Shown here: piece by piece, positions 35,100 through 45,165 of the stretch
Position numbering within the stretch: the first letter of the stretch is position 1
Layout: every line of letters begins with the position of its first letter
Source of the DNA: Hwangdonia seohaensis
GTDB lineage: Bacteria; Bacteroidota; Bacteroidia; Flavobacteriales; Flavobacteriaceae
Reading direction: 5' to 3'
Assembly: GCF_031932625.1 (NCBI RefSeq)
Contig: NZ_JAVSCK010000001.1
Coordinates: 248,001-312,000 of the forward strand
DNA: 64,000 nucleotides
Made by a program: the position numbers and the translations under genes
Notes under the pieces: generated by a model
The model's database searches: none
What the model was told of the DNA's origin: nothing
Seen by the model: the letters and a program-made list of their open reading frames with translations, nothing else

Positions 35100-36107
35100 T
35101 TATAAAGTAGACCCATTTTTAACCAAACTTGTTTTAACAATTTTAGTTTTAAAATCATATGGTTCGCCGGTTATATTCTGTAATCTTTTTATGAGCATTT
35201 GAGCTGCATTGGCTCCAATTTCTTTAGCATGCTGCCTTATGGTAGTTAGCCGAGGTATGGAATGATTAGATACAGATTGGCTTGAAAACCCTATTACCGA
35301 TATATCTTTTGGCACTTTAAGCCCAAGGCTTGTGGCCACATTAATAGCAATAACACCCGAAGCACTATCGGCGGAAATTACGGCATCAATATTTTTATGC
35401 TTTTTCATAAAAGCTATTATTTTATCTTGGGCATTATCTTCTTTTTTAATATTTAAGACCAACGGTTTGTAATCTTGACTTTCCAATATAGCTTTATTGT
35501 ATCCTCGTTCTCTTAATTTACCAACACTTAAATCATCAATATTGCTCATAAATGCTATTTGCTTTCTATTTTCATCTAATAAATTTTTTGTAGCCCGGTA
35601 AGTGGCATCAAAATCATCTACTATTACTTTATCGCAAAGTACATCGTGCGCCACCCTATCAAACATGACTATTGGCAAACCTTGCTTGATGGTTTGTTTA
35701 AAATGTTCAATTTCATTTTTAATTTGGGTTTCTTCTGATACGCATAGAATAAACCCATCTACACTTCCGTTGGCCAATAATTGCAAGCTTTCCTTTTCTT
35801 TTTCTAAGGATTCGTTTGAAATACACGTCATTATATTATAGCCGTGCAATGAAGCTTCGCGCTCTATACCAAACAATACTTTTGATAAAAAATGATTGAG
35901 TATATCCGGTATAATAACACCAATGGTGTTGGTTCTGTTTTGCTTTAAACTTAATGCAACTTTATTGGGTTTGTAATTATATAGCTCCGCAAGTTCTTTG
36001 ACACGCTTAATAGTTTCCTTGCCAATTTCCTCACTATTGTTTAATGCTTTTGAAACCGTAGATATTGAAACATTTAACTCTTTTGCTAATTGCTTTAAAG
36101 TAACCAT
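35100..36107 (-). CDS. LacI-family transcriptional regulator
   Basis: 335 residues. The N-terminal LacI helix-turn-helix (2-25) reads TLKQLAKELNVSISTVSKALNN, followed by the hinge helix region YKPNKVALSLKQNRTNTIGVIIPD. A periplasmic-binding-protein-like effector domain follows with DGFILCVSEE, GLPIVMFDRV, DAVISADS and ISVIGFSSQ. The divergent SusC/SusD locus is its probable target. The effector is probably the sugar or other ligand taken up by that locus; it cannot be named. A dyad 42 bases upstream of the start may be an operator. Confidence 0.9.
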   Translation of the reverse strand: MVTLKQLAKELNVSISTVSKALNNSEEIGKETIKRVKELAELYNYKPNKVALSLKQNRTNTIGVIIPDILNHFLSKVLFGIEREASLHGYNIMTCISNESLEKEKESLQLLANGSVDGFILCVSEETQIKNEIEHFKQTIKQGLPIVMFDRVAHDVLCDKVIVDDFDATYRATKNLLDENRKQIAFMSNIDDLSVGKLRERGYNKAILESQDYKPLVLNIKKEDNAQDKIIAFMKKHKNIDAVISADSASGVIAINVATSLGLKVPKDISVIGFSSQSVSNHSIPRLTTIRQHAKEIGANAAQMLIKRLQNITGEPYDFKTKIVKTSLVKNGSTL

Positions 36108-36662
36108 TACATTTTAAAATTTATTTTAAAAGAATGCAATTTACAAAATTACATGATTCAACATGTAACACACTTGAAGTTCTTTTAATTTTAAAAAACA
36201 TCTTTATTAAACCAAAAACACAATTGAAGAATTAATAGGTTTTGAGAATTAAATTGGTCTTTCTGTAACATTTTTACAAAAAACATATCTACTAATTAAA
36301 ATTTTAACTCATTAAGTAAACTTTTTTTATTACATTTAATTTATATTAGTATATTTAAACTTGGGGTTTTTGTGATATACAAATGCATAATTGCTATTAT
36401 TTTGTTCTCTTAGTTAAATTTTTGTTAATACCATCTATCGGCAGTTCATTGTTGTTCGTCATTAAAAACATGTTGTATATATATTATTTTTTATATCAAG
36501 ACTATTATTAAATATTTTGCATACTTATATATTATATAATGTTTAAAACATTAAAAATTAACTTAAACCATTTATAAATGATAAAAACTAACACCTAAAC
36601 TAATTAAACCCTCAAGAAAAATCTTGAAGCAATCAAAATTAAAAACTAAATCAAAAAAAATT
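36108..36662. other. Divergent regulatory gap of 555 bases (lacI / susC)
   Basis: No gene is visible. The region is strongly AT-rich. Elements seen are a 20-bp dyad at 36149-36168, a 17-bp dyad TAATGTTT-A-AAACATTA at 36537-36553, and a short hairpin TCAAGA-AAAA-TCTTGA at 36612-36627 in the susC leader. The susC transcript probably has a long AT-rich leader. Confidence 0.5.
36149..36168. promoter_or_regulatory. Candidate operator dyad upstream of lacI
   Basis: TTACATG-ATTCAA-CATGTAA, a perfect seven-base dyad with a six-base spacer, located 42 bases before the regulator ATG. Size and position suit autoregulation. Most LacI-family operators have a central CG, which this site lacks, so the assignment is tentative. 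Confidence 0.4.
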
Positions 36663-39600
36663 ATGATTCAAAAATTACTAAAACTAATGTTTGTGTTTTG
36701 CTTGTTTAGCATGCAAAGTATTCAAGGCCAGAACACAATAACAGGTACTATTACAGATAGTGCAACTGGAATTCCACTTGGTGGAGCAAATGTTGTTGAA
36801 AAAGGCACTACAAACGGTGTCTCTACAGACTTCGATGGAAACTACAGTATTACGGTTTCAAGCCAATCGGCTATATTGGTTATTTCCTATATAGGTTATA
36901 CCAATCGAGAAATTGCCGTTAACAACCAATCGGTTATTAACGTTTCCTTATCAGAAGACGCTAGTCAACTAGAAGAAGTTGTTGTAACGGCTTTGGGTAT
37001 TAAAAGAGAACGTAAATCGTTAGGATATTCCGTTCAAGAAATCCAAGGGGCATCTATATCTGAATCGCGAGAGCCAAATATGGTTAACTCCCTATCAGGC
37101 AAGATAACAGGTTTACAGGTTATTAAGGGAAGTAATGGTCCTGCAGGCTCCTCTAAAATTGTATTAAGAGGATATAGCTCTTTAACCGGAGACAACCAAC
37201 CATTAATTGTAGTTGATGGAACTCCTTTAGATAACTTCACGGGTTCTTCCAATGAAGGTTTCTGGAGTCCTTCTGCCGATTTAGGTAATGGTTTAGCCGA
37301 TATAAACCCAGAGGATATAGCAACTTTATCTGTTTTAAAAGGTGCTTCTGCAGCCGCATTATATGGTTCGCGAGCTGGTAACGGGGTTATTTTAATCACA
37401 ACCAAAACCGGTAAATCTAGTAAAGGCTTAGGTATTTCTTACTCAGCAACTACTGGGTTTCAAAGCATTTTCTCAGTTCCGGATTTACAGAGTAGTTTCG
37501 GACAAGGTTCTGTAGGTGCTTACGATGAATATTCTACTTCCAGTTGGGGTCCTAAAATTGAAGGACAAACTGAAACTGGTCCAGAGCAAGGATCGGTAGT
37601 TTTTGATAAGGCTTACGATAATATTGGAAACTATTATAAAAATGGGTTTAGTCAAAACCACAGTCTATCTTTACAAAATTCAACAGATTCTGGTTCTTTC
37701 TATGCTTCTGCTAATTATTTGGATGATGAAGGTATTTCGCCTTCAGCTACTTTAGAACGTTTAAACTTAACGGCAAGAGGTGTTTCTAAATTTGGAAATG
37801 ATAAAAAATGGACTGCTGATACAAAAGTACAGTACAACAGAACTACAGCTAACAATAGACCAAGAACTGGTTTTGGTGCATTAAGCCAGTATCAAACTAT
37901 TATCAATTTCCCGCGTTCGCGCGATATTGAACAATATTCTGCTGGAGTAGATGAGTTTGGCAATCAAATTTGGTTCGACCCAACATCCAATCAAATCAAC
38001 CCATATTGGGCAAACAAAAGGCGTTTGAGTTGGGACTCTAGAGATCGTTTTATAATAAACGGAACTTTAAAACATCAGGTTAATGATTGGTTGAGTGCAG
38101 AAATTAGAGCAGGTGCAGATTTGTATACCACGAATACGGAATCAAAAGTATTTGCTGGAACATCAAGTACATCTACCTATGGTTTAGGAAAAAACACCTT
38201 TATTGAGCAAAATTACAGTGCTTTAATAGCGGCTTCTAAAGATAATATTTTTGGAAAATTTGGAGGTTCAATTACTTTAGGGGGTAACTTAATGTCTACA
38301 GAGAGTAGCCGTATAAGCAGTAATTCAGGAGAATTATTGGTTCCTAATTTATTTAGCTTAAATAATGGGATTAACCCAGCAAGTGTTTCACAAGGGTTTA
38401 GCACAAAAAAGATAAATTCAGCTTATGGGCTATTACAATTAAACTATGATGGGTACTTATTTTTAGATGTAACGGGGCGTAATGATTGGTCGTCAGCACT
38501 AAGTGAGGCTAACAGGTCATTTTTCTACTCGTCTATAAGCACATCATTTGTTATTTCTGATATGATAACAAAAAACGGTGGCGATTTACCGAGTTGGTTT
38601 ACTTTTGGTAAGCTAAGAGGGTCGTATGCCGAGGTAGGTAACGATTTAAGTCCTTTTTCATTGTATAACGCATTTTCTATAGGTAACGACCCACTTGGTA
38701 ACACAACTGCTGGTACAAATAGTACATTAAGAAACCCAGATATTGTAAATGAGTTGATTAAATCTGTTGAAATAGGTTTAGAAGCTCGTTTTTTAAACAA
38801 CAGAGTAGGTTTAGATGTGGCTTGGTATAAAACAAATGCTACCAATCAGATAATCGGGCTTCCTCTAGATCCTTTTAGTGGATACAATTCTAAATTGATA
38901 AATGCCGGTGATATTCAAAATAAAGGTATCGAGGTAACCTTAAAAACCAAAATTTTAGATAATGAAGATGGATTATCTTGGGATATGGACGTTAATTACT
39001 CATCAAACGAGAATACCATTGAGGAATTAGCCGACGATGTAACACAATATACTTTAGGCGGATTTGACAACTTTAGTATTAGAGCAGATGTCGGTGGAGA
39101 TTATGGTGTTATCGTTGGCTCAAAGTTCAGAAGAGTTGAAGATGAATCTAGCCAATTTTTTGGAAGAATTTTAGTAGATGCTGACGGATTACCATTAGCA
39201 TCAACAGACAAACACATTTTAGGTTCTCAACAGCCTGATGCCTTATTAGGCATTACAAATATGTTTAATTACAAAAACTTTTCTTTTAGTTTTCTATTTA
39301 GTGCAAGTATTGGAGGCGAAATTTTTTCTGGAACAAATCATGCACTACAAAGATCTGGTTTAGCAGCTGTTACAGCGGTTAACGGAGAAAGAAACGATAT
39401 TGTGTTTAATGGCGTTGTAGACGATGGAGCTGGCAACCTAAGCGAAAACACAACTGGAGCTACTCCTCAAAATTACTGGGCTGCCATTACAGGTCGTTCT
39501 GGAAACTTAGGTATTAATGAGGCGAATGTATATGATGCTACACACGTAAGATTAAGAAATGTAAATTTAACCTATACTTTCGATAGAGCATGGTTAGACA

Positions 39601-39782
39601 CAACACCTTTTCAAGGGTTATCTGTTGGTGTATCGGCCAACAATGTATGGTTGATTACAGAGCATTTAAATGGTGTAGATCCTGAAGCAGTTAATGCGAC
39701 AAACTCTAACGCCAACGGCTTTGAGAACTTAGCACCACCAACAACAAGAACTGTATTTTTAAATATAGCGGCTAAATTTTAA
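36663..39782 (+). CDS. SusC-like TonB-dependent outer-membrane receptor
   Basis: 1,039 residues from the ATG at 36663 (MIQKLLKLMFVFCLFSMQ), where the signal peptide begins; a TTG 13 codons upstream is unlikely. After the signal (ending IQG-QNT) come a carboxypeptidase-D-like domain (about 25-100, ITGTITDSATGIPLGGANVVEKGTTNGVSTDFDGNYSI in pieces), the TonB box/plug (LEEVVVTALGIKRERKSLGYSVQ, then LRGYSSLTGDNQPLIVVDG) and a long barrel with repeated strands. It imports a ligand in a TonB-dependent manner with the downstream SusD-like lipoprotein. There is a 13-base gap to susD. Confidence 0.93.
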   Translation: MIQKLLKLMFVFCLFSMQSIQGQNTITGTITDSATGIPLGGANVVEKGTTNGVSTDFDGNYSITVSSQSAILVISYIGYTNREIAVNNQSVINVSLSEDASQLEEVVVTALGIKRERKSLGYSVQEIQGASISESREPNMVNSLSGKITGLQVIKGSNGPAGSSKIVLRGYSSLTGDNQPLIVVDGTPLDNFTGSSNEGFWSPSADLGNGLADINPEDIATLSVLKGASAAALYGSRAGNGVILITTKTGKSSKGLGISYSATTGFQSIFSVPDLQSSFGQGSVGAYDEYSTSSWGPKIEGQTETGPEQGSVVFDKAYDNIGNYYKNGFSQNHSLSLQNSTDSGSFYASANYLDDEGISPSATLERLNLTARGVSKFGNDKKWTADTKVQYNRTTANNRPRTGFGALSQYQTIINFPRSRDIEQYSAGVDEFGNQIWFDPTSNQINPYWANKRRLSWDSRDRFIINGTLKHQVNDWLSAEIRAGADLYTTNTESKVFAGTSSTSTYGLGKNTFIEQNYSALIAASKDNIFGKFGGSITLGGNLMSTESSRISSNSGELLVPNLFSLNNGINPASVSQGFSTKKINSAYGLLQLNYDGYLFLDVTGRNDWSSALSEANRSFFYSSISTSFVISDMITKNGGDLPSWFTFGKLRGSYAEVGNDLSPFSLYNAFSIGNDPLGNTTAGTNSTLRNPDIVNELIKSVEIGLEARFLNNRVGLDVAWYKTNATNQIIGLPLDPFSGYNSKLINAGDIQNKGIEVTLKTKILDNEDGLSWDMDVNYSSNENTIEELADDVTQYTLGGFDNFSIRADVGGDYGVIVGSKFRRVEDESSQFFGRILVDADGLPLASTDKHILGSQQPDALLGITNMFNYKNFSFSFLFSASIGGEIFSGTNHALQRSGLAAVTAVNGERNDIVFNGVVDDGAGNLSENTTGATPQNYWAAITGRSGNLGINEANVYDATHVRLRNVNLTYTFDRAWLDTTPFQGLSVGVSANNVWLITEHLNGVDPEAVNATNSNANGFENLAPPTTRTVFLNIAAKF

Positions 39783-39795
39783 AAAAAGAAAAATT

Positions 39796-41709
39796 ATGAA
39801 AAAAGTATTAAGTAAAAAACTAGCACTAATTTGTGCGACACTATTGATTTTTTCATGTAGTGATTTTGAAGAAATCAATAAAGATCCCTTGGCTGCCACT
39901 GCAGAACAAGTAGAGGTTGAATTTTTTATCAACAATTCTATTGGGGCAGCACAGCAAGATCCACACATTGCAGAACGTGTATTTGTATTATATTGGAAAG
40001 ATGCTTCAAGAACCTCAAGGTTAGGCGTTCTTTCTGAAGGTGGTTCAAACGATGGATGGACTAACGATTACTTTAATGGTTACATATCTAAATGGTTATT
40101 AAACATTACGACTGCCATTACTGTTGCAGAAGAAAAAATTGCCACAGGAAATGTTAAGGAATATACCGAGAATTTATTGCATATTGCTAGAATTTGGAGA
40201 GTCTATATTATGAGCGAAATGACCGATGGATTTGGTCCAATTCCCATAAATGGTTTTCAAGGTGAAAATCCAGACTATAATAGTGTAGAAGATGTATATC
40301 TTTTTATGCTATCGGAATTAAAAGATGCCGTTAGTAAAATAGACGCTTCAAACACGTTTAAACCAGATGCAGATTTAGATCAAGCTTTTGGCTTCGATTA
40401 CACTAAATGGAAACAGTATGGAAACTCTATGAGAATGCGTTTAGCTATGCGTTTATCGGAAGTGGCACCTGCTGTAGCACAACAACATTTTGAAGAAGCT
40501 GCCAACAGCGGCCTAATTATTGCCACACCTGCTGATGACATGAGAGTTATCGAAACTGGTGGCTGGAGCAGTTTTACCAATGTACAATCGAGAGAATGGA
40601 ATAGCCATTATATGACTGCTGCTTACAGAAACACAGTGGTTGGTTTAGGTGGTGTAACATCTGTAGCTCAGTTGCCTGTTGACGATCAAATTAATATTAA
40701 ACCCGCAAATTATATGGGGTTAAAATACGATGATCACTTTACACAACTTACAAACGACCCAGCTAAAGGTTTCTGGTTTGATGGTTTACCAAACACTATT
40801 GACCCGAGAGCTTATAAAACTTATCCAATTCCTGGAAATCTTGACGATGAGCAGTATAGCAACTTCCCAACTTGGGGTAATGGCCATACGGTAACTGAAA
40901 GAAATTTATTGGATGATAACGGAGATGTTTTACAAACTTTAGATTGCGCCTTTACGTATAATGCATTTGCCGCAGGCGACTGGGGCGATGTAGGTGCTAA
41001 GAACCAATTACGATCTTCTGGAACTTACCCACGCTTAGGACTTGATTTTAGAGGCAAAGGCAGATTCACTGAGCGTGTCTTTTTCCCATCTTGGGAAACA
41101 CACTTCTTAATAGCTGAAGCAGCAGCAAGAAATTGGTCGACACCAATAAGTGGTAAAGAAGCTTACGAAACTGGAATTGCACATAGTTTTGAGTATTATG
41201 GCCTTTCGGAACATGTAGCTACTTACATTGCTTCTGAAGATTACAACAACGCCGGAACATCAGTAAGTTGGGATCATACCGCAGAGCCTCCTGCTAGCGT
41301 AACTATGGATTACATAGACGGTTATACAGGTGCAGCTGGAACTTTTGAATATACGTACCCAAATAATACTATTTATAAAGGAGGAACCGTTAAAAACGAC
41401 CTTTTAAATAAAATTATTACGCAAAAATTCATAGCTTCTCAAGCGTGGATACCTCTAGAAATTTGGAATGACCATAGAAGATTGGGCTTACCATTCTTTG
41501 AAAACCCTGCGATTGAAAATCCAATTCCGGATTTACCACAGTTGAATGCTGGAAACGTAATGACAAACCAGGTAAATTTCTTTGGACAACGCATGAAATA
41601 CCCTTCTTCTTTTGTTAACAATGTACCTGCTGGTCATGCACAAGCTGTACAATTACTAGGAGGCCCCGACACCGTACATACACCATTGTGGTGGGCTCAA
41701 CAAAATTAG
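39796..41709 (+). CDS. SusD/RagB-like nutrient-binding lipoprotein (SusD-like_2 type)
   Basis: 637 residues. The lipobox LLIFSC (Cys21) marks a surface lipoprotein. TPR-like helices with FEEINKDP, IARIWRVYIMSEMTDGFGPIPI, YLFMLSELKDAV and MRMRLAMRLSEV identify the SusD-like_2 branch; WETHFLIAEAAARNW lies near the C-terminal helices. Many proteins of this branch pair with SusC-like receptors for ligands other than starch, including peptides. The ligand here is unknown. A strong terminator follows. Confidence 0.9.
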   Translation: MKKVLSKKLALICATLLIFSCSDFEEINKDPLAATAEQVEVEFFINNSIGAAQQDPHIAERVFVLYWKDASRTSRLGVLSEGGSNDGWTNDYFNGYISKWLLNITTAITVAEEKIATGNVKEYTENLLHIARIWRVYIMSEMTDGFGPIPINGFQGENPDYNSVEDVYLFMLSELKDAVSKIDASNTFKPDADLDQAFGFDYTKWKQYGNSMRMRLAMRLSEVAPAVAQQHFEEAANSGLIIATPADDMRVIETGGWSSFTNVQSREWNSHYMTAAYRNTVVGLGGVTSVAQLPVDDQINIKPANYMGLKYDDHFTQLTNDPAKGFWFDGLPNTIDPRAYKTYPIPGNLDDEQYSNFPTWGNGHTVTERNLLDDNGDVLQTLDCAFTYNAFAAGDWGDVGAKNQLRSSGTYPRLGLDFRGKGRFTERVFFPSWETHFLIAEAAARNWSTPISGKEAYETGIAHSFEYYGLSEHVATYIASEDYNNAGTSVSWDHTAEPPASVTMDYIDGYTGAAGTFEYTYPNNTIYKGGTVKNDLLNKIITQKFIASQAWIPLEIWNDHRRLGLPFFENPAIENPIPDLPQLNAGNVMTNQVNFFGQRMKYPSSFVNNVPAGHAQAVQLLGGPDTVHTPLWWAQQN

Positions 41710-41736
41710 ATTGCAGTATTAAAAAGTAAATTTGTT

Positions 41737-41773
41737 AAAAGGGAGAATCTTATAGATTCTCCCTTTTTATTTT
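41737..41773 (+). terminator. Rho-independent terminator after susD
   Basis: The perfect 13-bp stem AAAAGGGAGAATC / GATTCTCCCTTTT with a TTATA loop is followed by TATTTTTT. It lies 28 bases after the SusD-like stop and separates the SusC/D transcript from the FG-GAP lipoprotein gene. Confidence 0.9.
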
Positions 41774-41813
41774 TTATATTTATCATTAAAATAAATTATT
41801 AAAAAGTAGTGCT

Positions 41814-44800
41814 TTGAAAAAAATTTTTCTCTATACCGTCCTAAGTTTTATTCTTGTTAATTGCAACCAAAACAAATCATATAAAACCTTACATACCATA
41901 AAAAGTAAGCCATCAAATGGCACGACTCTTTTTTCTTTAATTCCCAACGAAAAAACAAGTTTCGATTTTCAGAATAATGTAAAAGAAACTGCAGATTTGA
42001 ATTTTTTAAATTTTGGAAACATTTATAACGGCGGCGGAGTTGCTACCGCAGATTTTAATAACGATGGTTTGGTTGATGTATTTTTTGTTTCCAATCAAAA
42101 TTCAAATAAGCTTTATTTAAACGAAGGCGATTTTAAATTTAAGGACATTACTGCAACATCGGGGTTAGCAGATGCAACGGGCTGGTCCAATGGGGTTTCT
42201 GTGGTCGATGTAAATAATGATGGCTGGCTGGACATATACATTTCTAAATCTGGTAGCCGGAATGAGTACGAATCAAGAGAAAACAGGCTTTATATTAATC
42301 AAAAAAATAACACCTTTATCGATCAAGCCAAAGAATGGAAAATTAACAACCCGGGGTTTAGCACCCAATCTTATTTTTTCGATTTTGATAAAGATGGCGA
42401 TTTGGATATGTATCTGGTAAGTCACAGACCAGATTTTGAAAACACGGGTACCCTTAATATGCGCATAGAAAGAGATTATTCAAGATTCAGCTCCGATATC
42501 CTATACCGAAACGATGGCACGCATTTTACCGAAATTACACATCCTGCAGGCATGGTTAATAAAACGTTTGGATTGAGTGCTTCAATTGGCGATTTTAATA
42601 ATGATGGTTGGCCAGACGTATATGTATGTAACGATTTCTTAACACCGGACATGCTCTATATAAACAATAAAAACGGCACGTTTACCAATGAGATTTTAGA
42701 TAGGATAAAGCACACGTCATTTAGTAGTATGGGATCTGATTATGCCGATTTAAACAATGATTCCCATCCCGATTTGTTCGTATTGGAAATGGCTTCTGAA
42801 GACCACGTTCGCAGCAAGCAAAATATGGCTTCGATGAATACCGAAAATTTTTGGGCTTTAGTTAAAAACGGGTATCACCATCAATACATGGTGAACACCT
42901 TACAGCTTAATAGAGGCAATGGAAAGTTTAGCGAAATAGCACAAATAAGTGGTTTGGCCAAAACCGATTGGAGTTGGGCGCCGTTAATTGCCGACTTTGA
43001 CAATGATGGATTGAAAGATATTTTTGTTTCCAATGGTATTCTAAAAGACATGGCCAATCAAGATTTTAGAACCGAATTAAGTAAAAGGTTTTCAGAAAAA
43101 AACAAACCAAGCTTTCAGGAAATTACCGATTTGCAACCCTCTACAAAACTTAGCAATTATAGTTTTAAAAACGAAGGCAACCTTAAGTTTACCAAAAATC
43201 CAGACCATTGGGGATTAAAAGAAAAAACACAATCAAACGGTGCGGCTTATGCCGATTTTGACAATGATGGCGATTTGGATTTGGTTATAAACAACATTAA
43301 CGACACACCCCTACTTTACCAAAACAACGACACAAATAATTTTATACAAATTAAATTAAATGGTGATGCCAAAAATAAATTCGCCATTGGCACTAAAGTA
43401 ACCATAACGGCAAACAACATCAAGCAGTATCAAGAATTATATACCAGCAGAGGATTTATATCATCTGTACAAAATATTGTGAATTTTGGTGTAGGCGATG
43501 CTACAAATATCGATGAGATTTTAATTGAATGGCCAAATCAAAACGTTACCAAACTCACCAATGTAAAAGCCAATCAAATAATTTCGGTCAATCAGGAAAG
43601 CGGCAAGCCGCTAGAAAACAAGAATCTAGAGAAAATTGAAACGTTCTTAAAAAGCGGCAACCCTTCAGAACAAGGTATCGTTTATAAACACAACGAAAAC
43701 GAATTTGACGACTTTAAAGAACAAATCCTATTACCGCACAGTCAATCTACCAATGGGCCATTTATAGATAAGGCCGATGTAAACGGCGATGGATTAGAAG
43801 ATTTTTTTATTGGTGGCGCTAAAGACCAAAGTGGAGAATTATATATTCAGAATGACGACGGAACCTTCAAAAAACAAACTGCAACGGTTTGGCAAAATGA
43901 TAAGCAATACGAAGATTTGGGTGTGCTTTTTATCGATATAGACAATGATGATGACTTCGACCTTTATGTTGTTAGTGGCGGTGCCGAATTTGAAGAAAAC
44001 AGCAGCCTTTACCAAGATAGGGTTTATATAAACGACGGCAAGGGCAACTTTAGCAAAGGCGAAAACATACTGCCAAAAATAAATGCTAGCGGACAGGTTG
44101 TAAGAGCTTCGGATATTGATAATGATGGCGATTTAGACCTCTTTGTTGGCGGTCGTGTGATACCCAATAAATACCCCTATGCGCCCGAATCGTATATATT
44201 AATAAACGAAAACGGTAGGTTTCACAACAAAACCGCATCAATAGCCCCTGCCATAAAAAACGTTGGCCTTGTTACGGATGCGATATTTACGGATTTTGAC
44301 AACGACAATGATAACGACCTAATTGTTGTGGGCGAATGGATGCCAATTACCATATTTGAAAACAACAACGGAAAGTTTACACCTGTGGTTAACAATTCAT
44401 TAAAAAACACCGAAGGTCTTTGGTTTAGTATCAAAGGAACCGATATTGACGACGATGGCGACATGGATTATTTTGTTGGCAATTTAGGATTAAACACCAA
44501 ATACAAAGCCAGCACAGAAAAACCGTTCCATGTGTTTTGCGATGATTTTGATAATTCCGGAACTTTCGATATTGTATTAACTTCAAACTACAAAGGCACT
44601 TTGGTACCATCGAGAGGGCGCGAATGTTCGTCGCAACAAATGCCTTTTATAAAAGATAAATTCCCCACGTTTTATGAATTTGCCGAAGCTACTTTAGAGG
44701 ACATCTACGGTAAAGAAGCATTAGATAAAGCGCTGCACCTTAAAGTCCACATGCTAAACAGCGTGTTTTTGGAAAACAATGGCGATGGCAGTTTTAACAT

Positions 44801-45119
44801 TAAAAGCCTTCCGAAAATGTTGCAAATTGCACCAATTATGGATTTTGAGTTTGTTGATATCAATAATGATAATCGCAAAGAGATAATTGCTGTTGGCAAC
44901 CATTACTTTGCCGAGGTTGAAACGGTGCGCTACGATGCGTCGTTGGGCAGTGTTTTATCCTATAAAGATAAAGGCTTTGAAGTGTTAGACCTGAAAGAAA
45001 CAGGTTTTGTCAATGAAGGAAACTCAAAAGACATTATCACAATAAACAAAAAAAATGACACCATATTGCTAATCACAAATAACAATGATAAAGTTAATGT
45101 GTTCAACGTTCAAAAATGA
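41814..45119 (+). CDS. Large FG-GAP/VCBS lipoprotein with central ASPIC/UnbV domain
   Basis: 1,101 residues. TTG is the start codon, directly before a signal peptide with lipobox ILVNC (Cys17). Fourteen calcium-type DxDxDG-like motifs are visible, seven before and seven after an ASPIC/UnbV domain (about 508-595; NFIQIKLNGDAKNKFAIGTKV, then LIEWPNQNVTKL). Examples are DFNNDGLVD, DVNNDGWLD, DFDKDGDLD, DIDNDGDLD and DIDDDGDMD. Seven FG-GAP units usually build one beta-propeller, so two propellers are likely. The protein is probably displayed on the surface, binding a ligand beside the SusC/D pair. The function is not known. Confidence 0.85.
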   Translation: MKKIFLYTVLSFILVNCNQNKSYKTLHTIKSKPSNGTTLFSLIPNEKTSFDFQNNVKETADLNFLNFGNIYNGGGVATADFNNDGLVDVFFVSNQNSNKLYLNEGDFKFKDITATSGLADATGWSNGVSVVDVNNDGWLDIYISKSGSRNEYESRENRLYINQKNNTFIDQAKEWKINNPGFSTQSYFFDFDKDGDLDMYLVSHRPDFENTGTLNMRIERDYSRFSSDILYRNDGTHFTEITHPAGMVNKTFGLSASIGDFNNDGWPDVYVCNDFLTPDMLYINNKNGTFTNEILDRIKHTSFSSMGSDYADLNNDSHPDLFVLEMASEDHVRSKQNMASMNTENFWALVKNGYHHQYMVNTLQLNRGNGKFSEIAQISGLAKTDWSWAPLIADFDNDGLKDIFVSNGILKDMANQDFRTELSKRFSEKNKPSFQEITDLQPSTKLSNYSFKNEGNLKFTKNPDHWGLKEKTQSNGAAYADFDNDGDLDLVINNINDTPLLYQNNDTNNFIQIKLNGDAKNKFAIGTKVTITANNIKQYQELYTSRGFISSVQNIVNFGVGDATNIDEILIEWPNQNVTKLTNVKANQIISVNQESGKPLENKNLEKIETFLKSGNPSEQGIVYKHNENEFDDFKEQILLPHSQSTNGPFIDKADVNGDGLEDFFIGGAKDQSGELYIQNDDGTFKKQTATVWQNDKQYEDLGVLFIDIDNDDDFDLYVVSGGAEFEENSSLYQDRVYINDGKGNFSKGENILPKINASGQVVRASDIDNDGDLDLFVGGRVIPNKYPYAPESYILINENGRFHNKTASIAPAIKNVGLVTDAIFTDFDNDNDNDLIVVGEWMPITIFENNNGKFTPVVNNSLKNTEGLWFSIKGTDIDDDGDMDYFVGNLGLNTKYKASTEKPFHVFCDDFDNSGTFDIVLTSNYKGTLVPSRGRECSSQQMPFIKDKFPTFYEFAEATLEDIYGKEALDKALHLKVHMLNSVFLENNGDGSFNIKSLPKMLQIAPIMDFEFVDINNDNRKEIIAVGNHYFAEVETVRYDASLGSVLSYKDKGFEVLDLKETGFVNEGNSKDIITINKKNDTILLITNNNDKVNVFNVQK

Positions 45120-45165
45120 TCAATAACACGTCTTTTGTAACATTACAAATAACGGATGCTTTGCC

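Noticed and set aside
36537..36553. The TAATGTTT-A-AAACATTA dyad as the main LacI operator
   Set aside because: It is composed only of A and T apart from one G and one C and could arise by chance in this AT-rich gap. The dyad at 36149-36168 is stronger.
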